Source: Pycnococcus provasolii
Taxonomy: Eukaryota; Chlorophyta; Pseudoscourfieldiophyceae; Pseudoscourfieldiales; Pycnococcaceae
Reading direction: 5' to 3'
Assembly: GCA_938743325.2 (NCBI GenBank)
Contig: OW568863.1
Coordinates: 806,001-870,000, forward strand
Length of the DNA: 64,000 nucleotides
Made by a program: the position numbers and the translations under genes. Positions 52,442 through 60,621 of the stretch are shown piece after piece; the first letter of the stretch is position 1, and each line of letters begins with the position of its first letter. The notes beneath the pieces are model-generated. The model saw nothing but the letters and a program-made list of their open reading frames with translations. It searched no databases and was not told the DNA's origin.

Positions 52442-54139
52442 TCACGTCTCATTGAAATCGATGTTCAGCATGCGCTGCACTTCCTCGTCTGACAAAGAAA
52501 GCGATCCCAAACCGGGCAGCTCCAGCTGGCTTGGATTTAAGCTTGGCAGCGCGTCGAGGCCACTCGACATCGCCGGCGGAGGGAGAGGGATCGCCTTCGA
52601 TGGCGATGATGATGTCTGAGCCGCCATCGCCATATCGCCGTCTGGGTACATGGCGTGCCCTCTCTTCGCCGCGCGAGTGTCTTCCATTGGCGACTTGGCG
52701 CGAAGTTTCGTGAGCGTGGCGACATCGCCGCCGCCGCTCCCACCAATCTCGGTGATTTTCACTGGCTGTCCCAAGTCGTGAATCGCACCGGACCGATCCG
52801 ACAGCAAATTCGTGTACTCGGGGGTGGGATTTTCCGCCGACGCGAGTCCAGGCAGCGCTCTCCTCGTCTGTCGATTCTGCAGGCGGTGTAACACCGCATG
52901 CTTCGCCTGCGTGGGCATGGGTGGGAAGTTTCCAGCCTGCAGGCCCTCGCGAATGGTCGGGAACTGCGCGAGTATGCTGACGATCCACTCGTTCAGCTGA
53001 TTCGCGTTGTCCTGGCTGCGCTCCATGTCCTCGACCTTCTTCGCGTACCACGCCATCGAGCTCTCCTGAGCCGCCAGCCGGCTGCGGAGCGCCGACACCT
53101 CGTCCCGCAGCACGTCGCGGTCGCGCTGCACCTGGCTCATCTTGTGGTTTAAAATCGCGTTCACGTCGAGCACCTGATTTTGGTGAGGGCGTCCTGACGT
53201 GCTGGATGCGCCCTTGCCTGCGGCGTATGGCGTAATTGCGCCGTTGGCAGCGTCCGCAGCGGTATCATCCCCTCCAAAGTTTCCCAGCTCGAGCAATCCT
53301 CCGTGGTTCAGGTATGCGCTGTTTTGCGGCGGGCTGAACCCCGGTTGAACGGGCTGAACGTTGTGGTGTCCACCTCCGGGTATGTCGACGCCTCCTGGAG
53401 CCATCCCCTTATCGACGGCACCTTTTTTCGACGACGACGACGACGATCTGCGAACGAGTTTGTGCAGGTTTTCCGGCTGGTCTCGTCGAAAGTCTGGGTG
53501 CGCGAACGTCCACCTGTCGGGGTTGATTTTGTGGAAGGCGTAGCTGTTGAGCTGCCTCACAAACGAGGAGAAGTTGCTGTGCTTGAAGTACTTGTTTAGC
53601 ACGTGGCTTGAGACCATGCCAGGCTCGTGCACGGTGAACGACGTTCCGTCTGGGTCCCAGCTGATGTATGTGTCCGTCGAAGGGTCGCTCACCATTCGGT
53701 ACGTGTTGAGCACGAACGGCCTTCGGCTGAGCGCCTCTGAGTTTGCAGCTGCGGCTGCGGCGGCAGCTTCTGCGTCGTTCACCACGGGAACATGCGGCTG
53801 CTGGTTTTGTTGCTGTTGCTGCTGTTCGTTTGTCTCAGTCTGTTTGGCGACGAGGGCTTCTTCTGTGATTGGCGGCGACATCGGGCCCGTCATCATCACA
53901 TTGTTATTGTTATTATGATTATTATAGCCTGGAAAGCCCGCTGCAAAGAGGGCTCCCGAGGATGGATTGGAAACATCATGACGAGAGACACCACCATGGT
54001 CGCTGATGTCAAACAATGACTGCCCAGGAACCTCAGGTACCTCATGGAAGGTATTACTAGAAGGTACTGCGACATTATTATCCATGGACCCTAGGAGGGC
54101 CGAAGGAGAACCATTATTGTCCACGGACATGGACGACAT
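52442..54139 (-). CDS. heat shock transcription factor (HSF)
   Basis: Trimeric activator that binds nGAAn inverted repeats. In the 565-aa protein the DNA-binding domain is at about residues 140-233: RRPFVLNTYRMVSDPSTDTY, ISWDPDGTSFTV, and the recognition helix region NFSSFVRQLNSYAFHKIN followed by WTFAHPDFRRDQPENL. The hydrophobic-repeat oligomerisation region is at about 330-400 (NAILNHKMSQVQRDRDVLRDE, then LRSRLAAQESSMAWYAKKVEDME). The N-terminal 130 residues are Asn/Gln/Ala-rich. The C-terminal 100 residues are acidic or hydrophobic (LELPGLGSLSLSDEEVQRML), a candidate activation segment. Start is ATG 54139. Confidence 0.93.
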   Translation of the reverse strand: MSSMSVDNNGSPSALLGSMDNNVAVPSSNTFHEVPEVPGQSLFDISDHGGVSRHDVSNPSSGALFAAGFPGYNNHNNNNNVMMTGPMSPPITEEALVAKQTETNEQQQQQQNQQPHVPVVNDAEAAAAAAAANSEALSRRPFVLNTYRMVSDPSTDTYISWDPDGTSFTVHEPGMVSSHVLNKYFKHSNFSSFVRQLNSYAFHKINPDRWTFAHPDFRRDQPENLHKLVRRSSSSSSKKGAVDKGMAPGGVDIPGGGHHNVQPVQPGFSPPQNSAYLNHGGLLELGNFGGDDTAADAANGAITPYAAGKGASSTSGRPHQNQVLDVNAILNHKMSQVQRDRDVLRDEVSALRSRLAAQESSMAWYAKKVEDMERSQDNANQLNEWIVSILAQFPTIREGLQAGNFPPMPTQAKHAVLHRLQNRQTRRALPGLASAENPTPEYTNLLSDRSGAIHDLGQPVKITEIGGSGGGDVATLTKLRAKSPMEDTRAAKRGHAMYPDGDMAMAAQTSSSPSKAIPLPPPAMSSGLDALPSLNPSQLELPGLGSLSLSDEEVQRMLNIDFNET

Positions 54140-54635
54140 ACTTCCTTTTGCGAAATGAAGAATGAGAATTGAGAGGGGCTGACTGTACGGGTAGAGGGGG
54201 GACAGGCGGCCTGTGGCCTGTTGGGTTGGGTTGGGATTTTTGGGGGAATGGCTTTTAATTGTGGCATTGTGGCATACAGTGGACTAATTTTACCGGGTAG
54301 GAAGGAACTACGCTGCTGCCCCTCTGGCATTCATCTCGAGGGAAGAATCCGGCCCCATTGCTCTCCTCCGGTGATTTGATGACGCGCTTCGGCACGTTAG
54401 ATTACGGTGTTAGAATCGCGCTAGGGTTACCAGACGGCGGCGGCGGGGTTTGGTTTGGGATCGCAGGCGGTGGTGAATCGGCGTGACAGGATTCATACAG
54501 GAGTGCTAGTGACACTTCCTTGATGAGTTGGTCTCTACAGTACAGTAGGAGTTGACTTACAGTAAAGGTGCAATGTTATATTTTATTGGAATGATGTACA
54601 TATTACATTCAAAAACATGCTTGTGTTGGTTGGTA
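54140..54635. other. intergenic; holds the empty-site paralogue of the retroelement flank
   Basis: Promoter of HSF and 3' flank of the ankyrin gene. Bases 54415-54555 match, in two pieces, the sequence flanking the retroelement at 56143-56201 and 58651-58775 (shared words: taccagacggcggcggcgggg, tttggtttggg, gaatcggcgtgacag, agtgacacttcct, gatgagtt, ttggtctct). It also has ctagggttac (telomere-like) and ctacagtacagta. Confidence 0.75.
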
Positions 54636-55817
54636 TCACACATGTGGAATGATCACTTTCACGCACTCCTTGTGTCCCCTCTGCGCAGCTCTTTTCATGG
54701 GGGTCGCACCTTCGTCATCCTTTGCATTAACGTCTGCGCCGGCGTCGATCAGCATCTGCACAAATGTGGCGTGTCCATTTAAAGCGGCGAAGTGCATGGG
54801 CGTCTTTCCGCCGGTGGAAATGTCGACGTTCGCATCTTCACCATCCTTTGCATTAATGTCTGCGCCGGCGTCGATCAGCATCTGCACAACTGTGGCGTGT
54901 CCATTTAAAGCGGCGAAGTGCATGGGCGTCTTTCCGCCGGTGCAAATGTTGAGGTCGAGGTTGGAGGTAATGTCGACGTTCGCATCTTCACCATCCTTTG
55001 CATTAACGTCTGCGCCGGCGTCGATCAGCATCTGCACAACTGTGGCGTGTCCATTTAAAGCGGCGACGTGCATGGGCGTCTTTCCGCCGGTGGAAATGTC
55101 GACGTTCGCGCCAGCGTTGATGAGTATCTCGATGCATTTGACATGTCCTTTCATTGCAGCAAGGTGCAGAGGAGTCCATCCTGCGGGCATCAGCGGCATC
55201 ACGTTAGGGAAGCGGAGCGAGTAGCGGTTGTACAAGTGCTTGTCGGGAAGTATATCTGCACTAAAGCCAGCGTCGACGATGAGCATGCGAAGGCACTCGG
55301 GTTGATTGCTCTCGACGGCAATTCGCATGACCATAGCCTGTATCGTGGCCGAACCTTTCATGCCCGCCACACCGTCATGCTTGGGACCTAACCAAAGAAA
55401 CCCACCGGCGTCGATGAGCATCTTCAGACACGCTGCGTGTCCATTCCTCACGGCATGCATAACGGGCGTGTGTCCAGAGTTGTCTGCGTCATCCACGATA
55501 TGAGCCTTCGCGCGAATTAGGATTCGCAGGCACTCATCGTATCCTTCGCGCGCGGCGATGTGTATGGGTGCCACTCCTTCTAGATCAGGCTTGTTGCAGT
55601 CTTCTCGCTGACGAGTGATTAAAGTCTCGAGATGCTCAGGCCTATTGTGCCGCGTCGCCAAGTGGCATCGCGATTTGGACAATGCGAGCTGAGCATTTGC
55701 ACGATCCTTGCGAAAGAATGCGTTGAAGGCGTGCACAGCCTCAGCTCGCGCTGGCGTTCCTCGAGGTGGTAGCTCAATGCATGCTGACGACGGCGGCGTC
55801 CCATCAGGCTGTGCCAT
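54636..55817 (-). CDS. ankyrin-repeat protein
   Basis: A 393-aa protein from the first in-frame ATG. The frame is open further upstream (acidic EEE-rich) without an ATG. It contains about nine ankyrin repeats; examples are GVAPIHIAAREGYDECLRIL, GHTPVMHAVRNGHAACLKML, GWTPLHLAAMKGHVKCIEIL and three near-identical copies of GKTPMHxAALNGHATxVQML. Ankyrin stacks mediate protein binding; the partner is unknown. An in-frame ATG at 56046 in another frame (MPPRSGSKNKK) is closed by a stop and might be an unseen first exon. The gene ends beside the paralogous intergenic segment. Confidence 0.8.
   Translation of the reverse strand: MAQPDGTPPSSACIELPPRGTPARAEAVHAFNAFFRKDRANAQLALSKSRCHLATRHNRPEHLETLITRQREDCNKPDLEGVAPIHIAAREGYDECLRILIRAKAHIVDDADNSGHTPVMHAVRNGHAACLKMLIDAGGFLWLGPKHDGVAGMKGSATIQAMVMRIAVESNQPECLRMLIVDAGFSADILPDKHLYNRYSLRFPNVMPLMPAGWTPLHLAAMKGHVKCIEILINAGANVDISTGGKTPMHVAALNGHATVVQMLIDAGADVNAKDGEDANVDITSNLDLNICTGGKTPMHFAALNGHATVVQMLIDAGADINAKDGEDANVDISTGGKTPMHFAALNGHATFVQMLIDAGADVNAKDDEGATPMKRAAQRGHKECVKVIIPHV
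54710..55110 (-). repeat. near-identical ankyrin-coding tandem copies
   Basis: Three copies of a unit of roughly 100-126 bases (starts near 54715, 54841 and 54990) differ by only a few bases, including synonymous ones. A 24-base spacer (gaggtcgaggttggaggtaatg...) precedes the third. They indicate recent in-frame duplication in the ankyrin gene. Confidence 0.85.
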
Positions 55818-56201
55818 ACGCCACAGACGTTCTCTGTACCATAACGATCCTTTTTCCTCCTCTGCCCCTTCTTCTTCAGCTACCACACGCGTAGTAGTCC
55901 CCTCCTCCTCCTCCTCCTCCTCCTCCGCAAGCGAACTCTCAAGCTTCTCTGGAATCTTAGCTGATTGTTGTCGCGGCTTATGCTCTCGCGCGCTTCGAAA
56001 CGCACACGCTCGCCTTCTTGTTCTTGCTGCCGCTGCGAGGCGGCATGGCGATGGCGATGACGAGGAAGGAAGGAGAGAGGGGGAGGGGGGGGGGTCAGAA
56101 TAGGGAGAAAGCTCAGGAACGCGTTAGGGTTTAGGGGGGGGGATCGCGCTAAGGTTAGACTAAAGTACTCTTATTAGGGTTACCAGACGGCGGCGGCGGG
56201 G
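55818..56201. other. intergenic, left flank of the retroelement
   Basis: Contains the ATG-less upstream frame of the ankyrin gene, a ctcctcctcc run, a poly-G stretch (56080-56095), and from 56143 the flank paralogous to 54415-54448. No gene. Confidence 0.5.
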
Positions 56202-56225
56202 TTTTAGGGGGGGCCAGTATTGCCA
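56202..56225. repeat. element repeat B2 (24 bp)
   Basis: ttttaggggggg then ccagtattgcca, identical to 56486-56509 (B1). It is the outer end of the element next to the target sequence. Confidence 0.85.
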
Positions 56226-56318
56226 ATGAAGGTCATCTTTTACACAAACCGAAATTAAAACCAAAAGTAGGTCTCCTGCTCCAGTAACCAACTATAGTCA
56301 ACAGGGAGGGAGGGTGGG

Positions 56319-56488
56319 AGGTTGTTTGCGAAGCAAGCAACCAACAGCAAGAGTGGATACGCGCGAGCAGCCTTAAGGGAGAGGCCGCCGGAGGGTCTCG
56401 AGACCCGCCGGGCGGCCGCCCAGAACCAGCTGCGCGAGCGACTCCCCCTAATCAAAAACCCCAATTAAACAAGTAGAACTGAAGATTT
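56319..56488. repeat. element repeat A2 (170 bp)
   Basis: Identical over 170 bases to A1 (58482-58651). It includes an imperfect hairpin (arms 56321-56329 and 56333-56341) and a strong inverted repeat (arms 56383-56389 and 56411-56417 around the palindrome gggtctcgagaccc at 56393-56406). Confidence 0.92.
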
Positions 56489-56509
56489 TAGGGGGGGCCA
56501 GTATTGCCA
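56486..56509. repeat. element repeat B1 (24 bp)
   Basis: Same 24 bases as B2, directly abutting A2. It overlaps the stop codon of the RT frame, marking the deletion junction. Confidence 0.8.
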
Positions 56510-57423
56510 TCATCGTCGACTTGGAAGATCCCCAGCTTCGTGTCCACGATCAGACCCAAGTGCTTGAGTCTCTGCGTAGGTTCCCACACGCACTTCTCCT
56601 GCTGCAGCGTCAAGCCCAGCTTTGCGAACAGACCAGCGGCTTCGTCTCTCAATGCTGCTGTCTCCTTCGCCGTTCGACCTGCGAGCAGGAAATCGTCCAT
56701 GTACCACAGGAGGCGGGCGTGGCGGTGCCCGGCTCGCTGACGTAGCGGGATGTGCTTCTGCGTACGGCTTACCTCGCGCTGCTCGGCGCGTTGCGGCTGC
56801 CTCAGATGCGCCACCACTGGCTCCAGCAGTTTCGTGAAGGCGCTCGGGGCGTGATTCCACCCGAAGGGAACCGCCGCCATTCTGAACAGCCGTTTTCCGA
56901 TGCGGAAGGCCATGTACGTCCTCGACTCCTCCGCCATATCCAGGTGGAAATATCCGTCTGTAAGATCCAGCGCCACCATGAAATCCTGAGGCTGCAGGAT
57001 ATGGTTCAGCTCTCGCAGCCCTTCGACGTTGCAGGTAGCTTCCCCGCAGAATAGATTCAGTGGCCTTAGATCGATGACCAGCCTGAATTTCTTCGATCCC
57101 ACCTTCGGGACCAGATGAACGCGGTTGACGCAGTGCGCCGCTCCGCCGTCGATCTCCTCCCATGCTCCCAACTTCAGGAGGCGTGACGTCTCCGCCTCCA
57201 TGAAGCTGTTTTCCTCCTCCGTCATCGACGTTAGGCTCGCGCCCAAGTCGTACGACGGGGGAGGACCGTTCGTGAATGTGATCGCCACTCCCTTGGCAAT
57301 CCAGTGCAACAGCTGCGGGCCCGCGCCGATCCGGCGCCACTCCTCCAGCTGTTCCCTGACCTGAGCGGCCAAGCGACTGCCCACGCGATCGCTCGTCCTC
57401 AGTATGCGCTTCCCCAGGCACAT
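56488..57423 (-). CDS. reverse transcriptase fragment of the retroelement
   Basis: A 311-aa frame from ATG 57423. It has the RT fingers and palm in order: VHLVPKVGSKKFRLVIDLRP, motif A MVALDLTDGYFHLDM, RLFRMAAVPFGWNHAPSAF (motif B region), motif C WYMDDFLLAG with the catalytic Asp pair, and LQQEKCVWEP...LKHLGLIVDT. The pattern fits DIRS-type RTs. It stops right after the motif D/E region, in the B1 repeat, so thumb, RNase H and everything beyond are lost. There are no internal stops. The 76-base gap after the gag-like stop suggests reinitiation or frameshifting in the intact parent. Confidence 0.88.
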   Translation of the reverse strand: MCLGKRILRTSDRVGSRLAAQVREQLEEWRRIGAGPQLLHWIAKGVAITFTNGPPPSYDLGASLTSMTEEENSFMEAETSRLLKLGAWEEIDGGAAHCVNRVHLVPKVGSKKFRLVIDLRPLNLFCGEATCNVEGLRELNHILQPQDFMVALDLTDGYFHLDMAEESRTYMAFRIGKRLFRMAAVPFGWNHAPSAFTKLLEPVVAHLRQPQRAEQREVSRTQKHIPLRQRAGHRHARLLWYMDDFLLAGRTAKETAALRDEAAGLFAKLGLTLQQEKCVWEPTQRLKHLGLIVDTKLGIFQVDDDGNTGPP

Positions 57424-57499
57424 CCGTTGTTATTCCTTCCGTTCCTTCCGTTCTCGCCAACCGCCCTCCAACCCTCCCCCAGCTGCGCAGCATGCGCCG

Positions 57500-58318
57500 C
57501 TAAGGTTTATCCTTTTTGTTGGTTGCCACCGACTTAACAGCCGCTTGCTTGGCAATCTGAGTCGCCCTGTTGGAGCGGATCTCTTTCTGGATGCGGGTGG
57601 TTCGCTTCGAGCGCGGTGGGTAGGCGGTCGTCTCCTCCAGCAGCTGTGCCACTGTGGCGTCGGCCGTCTCCTTCGTAATGACGGTACGCGGTCCCTTGTT
57701 CGCTACGAAGAAGTCTTCCAGCTCCGCGGCGAGCTCCAGGACGCCTGTGAGCGTGTTGCGCGTGCGCTCCAGAACGGAGTCAATCCTCGCGATCTTCTTG
57801 TTCAGCTCGTTGAAGCGCGCCAGCTTCTCTTCGTCTCCTTCTGGATCTAACGGTTTCCCGTCGTCTCCGCGCTCGACGTCCAGGTTCTCTTCGACGTAAG
57901 TCGCTAGTTCCTCCACTCGGTCGTCAGTCTCCTGCTGAAGACTCAGCACTCCGAGTTCCAGATATGCGCTGACACTCACAATCGATCGGAAAATCCACGC
58001 GTTATGCGAAGACGCGTGTCCCTGTTTCACCGATTCAGCCTCTAGGTGCTGAAGAACAGGGTTCGACGGCAAGGAAAGCAGTGTTGGCTTGCCACGACGC
58101 GGAATCCCAGTCGTAGGTAGCGACTCCGCGTGGCGAGCGTCCGGATAGCTGGCCGGCACCACGTAATCTAACGTAGGCTCGCCTCCTTCTTCGGCCGCTT
58201 TCTTGCCCTTCTGCTCTGCTTCTGCAGCTGCACGGCGCTCCTGCGCTAGCGCAATCTCCAGCTGCAATATTTCGCGACGAGCTTCCAGAACCTCGAGTTC
58301 GTTCGGCGCGTCACCCAT
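57500..58318 (-). CDS. gag-like ORF1 of the retroelement
   Basis: A 272-aa hydrophilic protein from ATG 58318, upstream of RT in the element. It is helical: a coiled-coil start (LEARREILQLEIALAQERRAAAEAEQKG), then LSLPSNPVLQHLEAESVKQGH, a second coiled-coil part (ARFNELNKKIARIDSVLERTR), and a Lys/Arg-rich C-terminus suited to nucleic-acid binding. No zinc knuckle is present. Assigned as gag-like from position and composition, not from sequence similarity. Confidence 0.6.
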   Translation of the reverse strand: MGDAPNELEVLEARREILQLEIALAQERRAAAEAEQKGKKAAEEGGEPTLDYVVPASYPDARHAESLPTTGIPRRGKPTLLSLPSNPVLQHLEAESVKQGHASSHNAWIFRSIVSVSAYLELGVLSLQQETDDRVEELATYVEENLDVERGDDGKPLDPEGDEEKLARFNELNKKIARIDSVLERTRNTLTGVLELAAELEDFFVANKGPRTVITKETADATVAQLLEETTAYPPRSKRTTRIQKEIRSNRATQIAKQAAVKSVATNKKDKP

Positions 58319-58481
58319 TAATCAATCGATTAAGAATCCAACAGTAAACTTCCAATCGAAGGTTGCTGATGTTTCGATCTAAACGTAGGTATTCAGACCG
58401 TTTCGGTACACGAACTACGTCCCTCGAAGACGCGTTCGGCGTGTGTTCGACCTCCCACTACTCGCGTGTAGTGCGGCTGTT

Positions 58482-58651
58482 AGGTTGTTTGCGAAGCAAG
58501 CAACCAACAGCAAGAGTGGATACGCGCGAGCAGCCTTAAGGGAGAGGCCGCCGGAGGGTCTCGAGACCCGCCGGGCGGCCGCCCAGAACCAGCTGCGCGA
58601 GCGACTCCCCCTAATCAAAAACCCCAATTAAACAAGTAGAACTGAAGATTT
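58482..58651. repeat. element repeat A1 (170 bp)
   Basis: Identical copy of A2. On the element's own strand it is the 5' end; its last bases (gaagattt) meet the target word ggtttggg. Confidence 0.92.
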
Positions 58652-58801
58652 GGTTTGGGTGGGGTGGACTTTGGGATTCGCATGCGGTGGTGGGGAATCG
58701 GCGTGACAGTATTCCTTACAGTAGTGACACTTCCTTTCGAAGCTTGATGAGTTAGTTGGTCTCTGCAGTAGGAGTCGCTCGCTTGTCTAGAGTACGATAA
58801 T

Positions 58802-60229
58802 ATGGAGTCCTCCTCCACCACCTCCTTTGCTTCTCTTAACCATGCTGCTCATTGTGCTTGTGATGCGTGGTTAGTTTGTGAGGAAATTCAACTCGCTTCG
58901 GCGTTAAGTGCTCTCAGACGATCATTTAAACAAATCTTTGCACGTGCGTTCCTTGGCGCAAAACCGACGCACCAAGCGTTCGTCGCCATGCTATTCGAAA
59001 GCTGGGCGACGACAGTGCCTCAAGCTAAACTGCCCGCACGACTCGACTCGTCGTGCTGCACGCGAAGCATCGTCAAGGCGGCAGCCATCAAACTACCTGC
59101 AGACGTTAGAAAGTCAAGTCAACCGCTTCAGGCGTACAAAGACGCCGCCGCGACCGCGAGCTCGGACCTGCTCGACGACCGAGCAAAACAAGATATCGCG
59201 GCGTCTCAAACACTCAGCGAGGCGAGACGCGTCGTCGAGGAGGCGCTCGTGCCACGCGCCAAGGCATTCGCCGTCGACATGAACGCGGAACTCGACGACG
59301 TGAAGCGAGCACTGGCTTGTCGACTCGAAGAGCAGAGAACTGTGCACAAGTGTTCCTCGTGCGTCGTGTCGCAAACGTTCAACGAATCGAAAAACATACA
59401 CGAGTTCAGACCCGAAAATTTGCACGACCTTGGCGGCGTGAACGTCAGCGAACAAGCACGCAACCAGATGGTGCAGCACGCCTTAAACACACGTGCACAC
59501 GACATACTACGACGACGCTTCGAAGTGCACGCCGGCTCACGCGGCGGAGACTTTGCGACAGCCGCCTGGAGGATGCTGCATCGGATGGCGCACCTGTATG
59601 GTCCCGATGGACGTGGATTCAATTGGCAGATGGGAACGCCTAGAGCGGCTTTCGCGGCACTGCGACGCGACTTTGGTGCTAATGTCGGCGAGGCGTTCGC
59701 ATCGCCGCTCAATGCGCAGCCGGAGAACTCGTTCTGCTCGGCATTCCTTGACACAGACGCGCCGTTCGGCAGCCTTGGATCGTTTTTCGAATACGACTTT
59801 GCATCAGCGGGTGGTTGCTTCGAGTGCGGACCCCCGTACGAAGAAGGGCTCATGAGCCTTATGAGTGACCGTCTACTCATGCTTTTGGATCGTGCTGACG
59901 CGAGTGGGACGCCGCTGACTTTCGTTATGGTTTTGCCCCATTGGCCGCTCAGCGAGGGCATCGCGAGGTTATTAGATGCGTCGAAATATCGCACGGCCCA
60001 TGCGATTCTGCCCAAAAGAAGCCACTGCTACGTGAGTGGCGATCGACACACGGCTCGTCACTCGCAGGTGAAGGCGAAGAGTGCCATGCCCGATTCTGCC
60101 GACGAACCTCTTGCGCAGGGCGAGTGCGACACGTTACTGCTGTGGCTTCAAAGTTCGAGAGGGAAGGAGACGCACAGAGTGGACGCTTCACACGTGAACG
60201 AGCAGGTGCATGCGTGGACGACCAATTGA
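58802..60229 (+). CDS. PCIF1-like (CAPAM family) RNA methyltransferase homologue with altered catalytic motif
   Basis: A 475-aa protein resembling PCIF1, which methylates N6 of cap-adjacent 2'-O-methyladenosine in mRNA. Shared features are the helical N-terminal half and a core reading FASPLNAQPENSFCSAF, then DTDAPFGSLGSFFEYDF, the FECGPPYEEGLM block and the strand LTFVMVLPHWP. In animal PCIF1 the catalytic motif is Asn-Pro-Pro-Phe; here it is Gly343-Pro-Pro-Tyr346, so the key Asn is missing and activity is doubtful. No WW domain precedes the core. The C-terminal part ends in an ordinary polar tail. Start is ATG 58802, 150 bases beyond the retroelement end. Confidence 0.75.
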   Translation: MESSSTTSFASLNHAAHCACDAWLVCEEIQLASALSALRRSFKQIFARAFLGAKPTHQAFVAMLFESWATTVPQAKLPARLDSSCCTRSIVKAAAIKLPADVRKSSQPLQAYKDAAATASSDLLDDRAKQDIAASQTLSEARRVVEEALVPRAKAFAVDMNAELDDVKRALACRLEEQRTVHKCSSCVVSQTFNESKNIHEFRPENLHDLGGVNVSEQARNQMVQHALNTRAHDILRRRFEVHAGSRGGDFATAAWRMLHRMAHLYGPDGRGFNWQMGTPRAAFAALRRDFGANVGEAFASPLNAQPENSFCSAFLDTDAPFGSLGSFFEYDFASAGGCFECGPPYEEGLMSLMSDRLLMLLDRADASGTPLTFVMVLPHWPLSEGIARLLDASKYRTAHAILPKRSHCYVSGDRHTARHSQVKAKSAMPDSADEPLAQGECDTLLLWLQSSRGKETHRVDASHVNEQVHAWTTN

Positions 60230-60621
60230 TAGTTAAGATTAAAACAACGAAAACGAAAACGAAACCGAACATTGGAATCCAAGTGTAACATGTGTACCTT
60301 TAAGAATAAGAATGGGACAAGTTCCAAGGTCGGAGTGTGTTAGGGTTAGGGTTACTCGTAGGGTGAGGAGTGTGTTAGGGTTAGGGTTTGGGATTCTCCT
60401 CATCAGGGGGAGGGAATAAGGGGAGGGGGCGCCTCCGCCTCCGCCATCTCTCTTTCTTCATCGGCTGGTACTTACCAGTTCATCCATCCAGCAAAGCAAA
60501 ACCAAACGCGCGCGCATAAAGTAAACGAACTAAGATACCGGGTAGCCTCTTTGTGCTGCTTCTTGTGTTTTGTGTTTTCTTTTTGTTTTCTGTATATAGT
60601 TCTTAGTGAAGTACCTTGCAT
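60230..60621. other. intergenic, promoter of coatomer zeta
   Basis: Contains the telomere-like tract 60338-60389 and a ttgtgttttgtgttttctttttgttttc pyrimidine-rich run before the COPZ start. No gene seen. Confidence 0.55.
60338..60389. repeat. telomere-like repeats, two clusters
   Basis: Two gtgttagggttagggtt words 35 bases apart, each flanked by gggtgaggag/cggagtgtg; 230-280 bases upstream of coatomer zeta. Confidence 0.85.

Larger units (their letters stand above)
56202..58651 (-). mobile_element. tyrosine-recombinase-type (DIRS/PAT/Ngaro-like) retroelement with split direct repeats, internally deleted
   Basis: Read on the minus strand the layout is A1 (58651-58482), gag-like ORF, RT ORF, B1 (56509-56486), A2 (56488-56319), then B2 (ending 56225-56202). 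This A1-ORFs-B1A2-B2 order is the split-direct-repeat arrangement of PAT/Ngaro-type elements, not LTRs. The reverse transcriptase resembles DIRS-type RT. There is no target-site duplication; both ends share a TTT core, as expected from recombinase insertion. RNase H and the tyrosine recombinase are absent: the RT frame ends 2 kb too early and runs straight into B1, so a deletion removed them and part of B1. A1 and A2 are identical, so insertion was recent. Confidence 0.8.

Noticed and set aside
56255-56464. Short frame repeated at 58415-58627
   Set aside because: Both are the same A repeat read in one frame; not a gene.
56202-58651. LTR retrotransposon with 170-bp LTRs
   Set aside because: The repeats are not at both outer ends (93 bases and B2 lie outside A2), there is no target duplication, and the RT is DIRS-like.
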